Source: Verrucomicrobiales bacterium (GTDB lineage Bacteria; Verrucomicrobiota; Verrucomicrobiia; Limisphaerales; UBA9464). Taken from it: a stretch of DNA of 48,839 nt. Within the stretch, counting starts at the first letter, position 1, and every line of letters begins with the position of its first letter. Positions 45,442 through 48,839 of this stretch are shown in pieces. A program made the position numbers and the translations under genes. Under the pieces are notes generated by a model. It was not told the DNA's origin and did not search any database. It saw nothing but the letters and a program-made list of their open reading frames with translations. Location: positions 1 to 48,839 of the forward strand of contig JAIXXC010000175.1 in NCBI GenBank assembly GCA_027490985.1, written 5' to 3'.

Positions 45442-45476
45442 CAGGTGACGATTTGGTGTCAGGTTGACGCCACCTG
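45442..45476 (+). promoter_or_regulatory. Nested inverted repeats before the metalloprotease gene
   Basis: Outer arms CAGGTG and CACCTG enclose an inner near-perfect repeat GGTGTCA / TGACGCC around GGT, 36 bases before the ATG. It may be a leader hairpin; the assignment is tentative. Confidence 0.2.
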
Positions 45477-45511
45477 AATTCGAACTCCCTCCACCAGAAC
45501 TGAATCCGGAT

Positions 45512-48166
45512 ATGCTCCTCCCAGACGTTCGTTCCCGTCTCGCACCGCTGCTCTCGGCGATCCTGCTGAGCGCGGTCGTCGGATCCCCCCAATCCCTCAG
45601 CGCTCAGACCGCCGCCAAGAAGGCGACCCTGGAAATCAGCGTGGGCACCAACAACACGCTGGTCCTGCCGCGCACCGTGTTCGGCAAGGAGCACCTGATG
45701 TCGGCCTCCCGCATCCCGCAGTCGCTGGCCGCGACCTCCACGGGCTTGTCCGGCAAGATCGTGAAGTTCGAGCTCTTCCACGATGGCGTCGATCTGTACG
45801 AAGCGACCGATGGCCTGGTGGTCACCAAGGACCTGCCCGCACGGCGCATCCTGACCACATTCCCCATCGTCGAGCAGGACGCCACCAAGGTGGTCATCGA
45901 CTTCAACCGGGGCATGCGCCGGCTCTACACCGAGATCTGGTACGGCCAGGGCCGTGGCTTCAATCCGATGTCGCGCGATGAGTCTCTCGAAATCCCGCAG
46001 TCGCGCGTGTTCCAGGCCGAGAAGCTCGACAACCAATTGGCGATCCGCCAGAGCGTCCAGGTCCGCGACCGCGAGGCCATGGCCAACGTCGAGCAGCGCT
46101 TCGAGGTGCGCTACTTCTTCACGCCCTATGAGGCCGGCGTCTACAAGGGCAAGGAGGCCCCGGCGTCCGATTTGCGGTACTCTCGCTTCTTCGAGACCCA
46201 GGCCCGGTTGGAGGAGAGCACCGGCCGGCCGTCGCCCCAGATGGCCCGCTTCGACCTCTCCAAGCCGGTGGTCTTTCATTACAGCGCCAACACCCCGGCC
46301 GACTACGTCGAGGCCGTGAAGGATGGTATCCTGTATTGGAACCGCGCCTTCGGCACCAACGTGGTGAAGGCCGAGAAGGCCCCGGCCGGCGTCACCGCCC
46401 CCGATCCGCGCTACAACATCGTGCAGTGGGTGCCCTGGGACAACGCCGGCTTCGCCTACGCCGACATCCTCATCGACCCGCGCACCGGCCAGTCGGAGCA
46501 CGGTCAGGCCTACATGACCAGCGTGTTCGCCCTGAGCGGCAAGGCCCGCGCCCGAGCCCTGTTGCGTTCGATGCGCGACCTCGTCGTCGACAAGAAGAAG
46601 CTCACCGCCGACGCCGTCGGTGGCGAGGCCGCGCAGGGCTTCCCCTGGATGACGGCCAACGGCCTCTGCCACATGCAGTCGGTGGAGTTCGCCCACCAGT
46701 ACGCCCAGGGCCTGGAAGACCTGCTCTCCAATGAAACCCTGACGGATGCCGGTGCGTTGCGGGCCTCGCAAGACTATGTGCGCGAGGTGGTGGCTCACGA
46801 GGTGGGCCACGTGCTCGGCCTGCGCCACAACTTCGCCGGCAGCGTCTCGGCCAACATGAGCCGCCAGCAAATCGACGAGTGGTTCCAGGCCTACGTCACC
46901 GGGCAGAGTCTCGACGCCTACACCAACCACTTCGCCTCGTCGTCCATCATGGAGTACACGGTCTTCAAGTCGGCCGTGCAGGTGGGTTGGTTCATCCGCA
47001 CCCGCAAGGAGCCGCTGCCGCACGACAAGGCCACCATCCAATGGGGGTATTTCGGGGGGCAGGAGCCGCGCGACAAGAAGATGCTCTTCGGATCCGACGA
47101 ACTGGTCGGTACCTATGGCGACCTGCAGCGCTTCGACGAAGGCGTCGAGCCCGTGGTGGGTGCTTATTCGCAATTGGCCGACGACATCCGCCTGCTCCCC
47201 AACAGCCTCATCGAGACCTTCATCGCGGCCAAGGCACCGCGCGATTCGCGGGATGCCACGCCCATCGCCGAGGTGAACCTCTCGCCCACCCGCTACGCCG
47301 CGCAAACGGCCAGCCACTTCGCCTCGATGCTCTCATGGTTCCGCTCCTCGGCCCGGTCGCTGCGGGTGGAGAACCAGTTCGACTTCATCGGCGAGCTCAA
47401 CCAGAAGGATCGGGCCAAGGCCCACTGGAAGGACCTGAACGATCAGATCGAGCGCATCGGCGGCGTGGATCGCGCCCTGTTCAGCTTCCTGCCCCTGGAC
47501 CTGAAGCTCGAACTCAAGGACGCCCCCAAGGGAATCCCGACCGCCGACAAGGTCAGCGAAGCCAACCTCATGGCCCGCCTGCGCAAGCTGCTCGAAGCGC
47601 CGGCCTACACCAACTTCGTCGGCCTCGATGAAAAGAAATACGCCTTCAGCGCCGCCGAGAAGGAGTTGATCCTCAAGCGGGGTGAGAAGTTCTTCCGCGA
47701 GTTCGAGAAGGAGCTGGTCAAGCAGGTGTGCGCCCGTCTGGAGAATGCGCCACGCGATCTGGGCATCGTGGCCCAGGAGAGTCTCGAAGACGGCGACATC
47801 ACCGCCAAGGTGGAGCAGCGCATCATCGATGCCGCCCGCCTGGTGCTCACCGCCAAGGACGAGACCAAGCGGCTCAAGGGCAAGGTGGACAAGAGCCTCG
47901 TGGAGGTCGTCGACTTCCGCTACGAGCCCGAGGTCCGCATGGCCGCGGCCAAGATGCTCAACGACAAGACCGGCACCTACCGCGGCTGGGCCACCGACGC
48001 CAAGGGCGACCTGAACAAGGCCCTGAAGGAGGATATCGATGGCGCCTTGAACATCGCCAATTTCAAGGACTTCAAGGACTCCATGCTCTCGCGGACCTTG
48101 CGGGAGTGGTACCTCAAGCAGCAGGACATCCTCGGCCTGCTGCCGCCGAAGCCTCCGGGCAAGTGA
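45512..48166 (+). CDS. Large zinc-dependent metalloprotease (DUF5117/DUF4953-type metzincin)
   Basis: An 884-residue exported protein with signal peptide LAPLLSAILLSAVVGSPQSLSAQ. The N-terminal half (about 80-260) matches the pattern of DUF5117 (VDFNRGMRRLYTEIWYGQG region, FNPMSRDESLEIPQSRVF). The catalytic part has the metzincin motif HEVGHVLGLRHNF at about residue 429, with three zinc His and the catalytic Glu, and the expected Met-turn near SSIMEYTVF. DUF4953-like sequence surrounds it. The C-terminal third is helical (PIAEVNLSPTRYAAQTASHF; later charged coiled-coil-like runs ELILKRGEKFFREFEKELVK). Related proteins are secreted peptidases of Bacteroidota and Verrucomicrobiota. The substrate is unknown. 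The ATG at 45512 is used because it precedes the signal peptide. Confidence 0.85.
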   Translation: MLLPDVRSRLAPLLSAILLSAVVGSPQSLSAQTAAKKATLEISVGTNNTLVLPRTVFGKEHLMSASRIPQSLAATSTGLSGKIVKFELFHDGVDLYEATDGLVVTKDLPARRILTTFPIVEQDATKVVIDFNRGMRRLYTEIWYGQGRGFNPMSRDESLEIPQSRVFQAEKLDNQLAIRQSVQVRDREAMANVEQRFEVRYFFTPYEAGVYKGKEAPASDLRYSRFFETQARLEESTGRPSPQMARFDLSKPVVFHYSANTPADYVEAVKDGILYWNRAFGTNVVKAEKAPAGVTAPDPRYNIVQWVPWDNAGFAYADILIDPRTGQSEHGQAYMTSVFALSGKARARALLRSMRDLVVDKKKLTADAVGGEAAQGFPWMTANGLCHMQSVEFAHQYAQGLEDLLSNETLTDAGALRASQDYVREVVAHEVGHVLGLRHNFAGSVSANMSRQQIDEWFQAYVTGQSLDAYTNHFASSSIMEYTVFKSAVQVGWFIRTRKEPLPHDKATIQWGYFGGQEPRDKKMLFGSDELVGTYGDLQRFDEGVEPVVGAYSQLADDIRLLPNSLIETFIAAKAPRDSRDATPIAEVNLSPTRYAAQTASHFASMLSWFRSSARSLRVENQFDFIGELNQKDRAKAHWKDLNDQIERIGGVDRALFSFLPLDLKLELKDAPKGIPTADKVSEANLMARLRKLLEAPAYTNFVGLDEKKYAFSAAEKELILKRGEKFFREFEKELVKQVCARLENAPRDLGIVAQESLEDGDITAKVEQRIIDAARLVLTAKDETKRLKGKVDKSLVEVVDFRYEPEVRMAAAKMLNDKTGTYRGWATDAKGDLNKALKEDIDGALNIANFKDFKDSMLSRTLREWYLKQQDILGLLPPKPPGK

Positions 48167-48189
48167 CCGGAGGGTCGGTGACCCGTGCC

Positions 48190-48224
48190 AAGGCCCTGGA
48201 TGCAACGCGTCCAGGGCCTTTGTC
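48190..48224 (+). terminator. Rho-independent terminator after the metalloprotease
   Basis: Perfect 11-bp arms AAGGCCCTGGA and TCCAGGGCCTT with a 9-base loop, followed by TGTCTT. It separates the metalloprotease gene from the CobW-family gene. Confidence 0.8.
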
Positions 48225-48326
48225 TTGTCCCTGAACGCGGAGCCGATCGGGGGTGATCCGTTGGCGAAGGATCCACCGCCGCATTTGCCTTAGGGAGAAC
48301 CTTCCAGCAAGGTAGGTTCACTCTAT

Positions 48327-48839
<513 letters not shown>

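Overview
The window is about 49 kb of GC-rich bacterial chromosome. It most likely comes from a Verrucomicrobiota member (PVC superphylum). That placement rests on three pseudopilin-like proteins with the near-invariant N-terminus [20 protein letters not shown], a DUF1501/DUF1549-DUF1553 gene pair, a PEP-CTERM protein, large secreted LamG, Ig-like and lamin-tail proteins, and start codons that mostly lack a clear Shine-Dalgarno sequence. It is an inference from gene content; there is no rRNA in the window. I found no tRNA, CRISPR array, transposase or prophage.

Layout. 1-3 kb: the tail of a secreted protein, then a leftward pair: a zinc alcohol dehydrogenase of the phosphonate-associated type followed by a DUF5690/MFS-like permease. 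3-10 kb: a secreted adhesin-like protein, an eight-haem c-type cytochrome, and a leftward operon of a lamin-tail/Ig protein and a pseudopilin. 10-15 kb: a lipid-flavoured group of phosphatidylserine decarboxylase, a membrane-anchored class III aminotransferase, an Mpo1-like membrane protein and a GT4 glycosyltransferase, packed with overlapping starts and stops. 15-19 kb: a Lys/Ala-rich small protein, a PEP-CTERM protein behind an AT-rich promoter region, then a TIGR03364-type FAD oxidoreductase with a second DUF5690 permease.

19-29 kb: a pseudopilin, a small lipoprotein, two related LamG proteins and uvrA. This block carries clear remains of a tandem duplication. A 49-codon in-frame chimera of the start of uvrA and the end of the lipoprotein gene lies between the two LamG genes. 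29-33 kb: a divergent DHPS-like protein, TrmO, aspartate kinase and a third pseudopilin. 33-35.5 kb: tsf and rpsB (leftward) with a structured leader. 35.5-39 kb: DUF1501 and DUF1549/DUF1553 genes. 39-49 kb: a TIGR02466 oxygenase-like protein, an inositol monophosphatase, a small unknown protein, HrpA, a large metzincin and the start of a CobW-family GTPase.

The housekeeping genes (uvrA, lysC, tsf, rpsB, hrpA, trmO) look ordinary. The interest lies in the LamG duplication scar, the two permease/oxidoreductase pairs of phosphonate-associated type, the compact lipid-gene group, and a C-terminal module shared by several secreted proteins.
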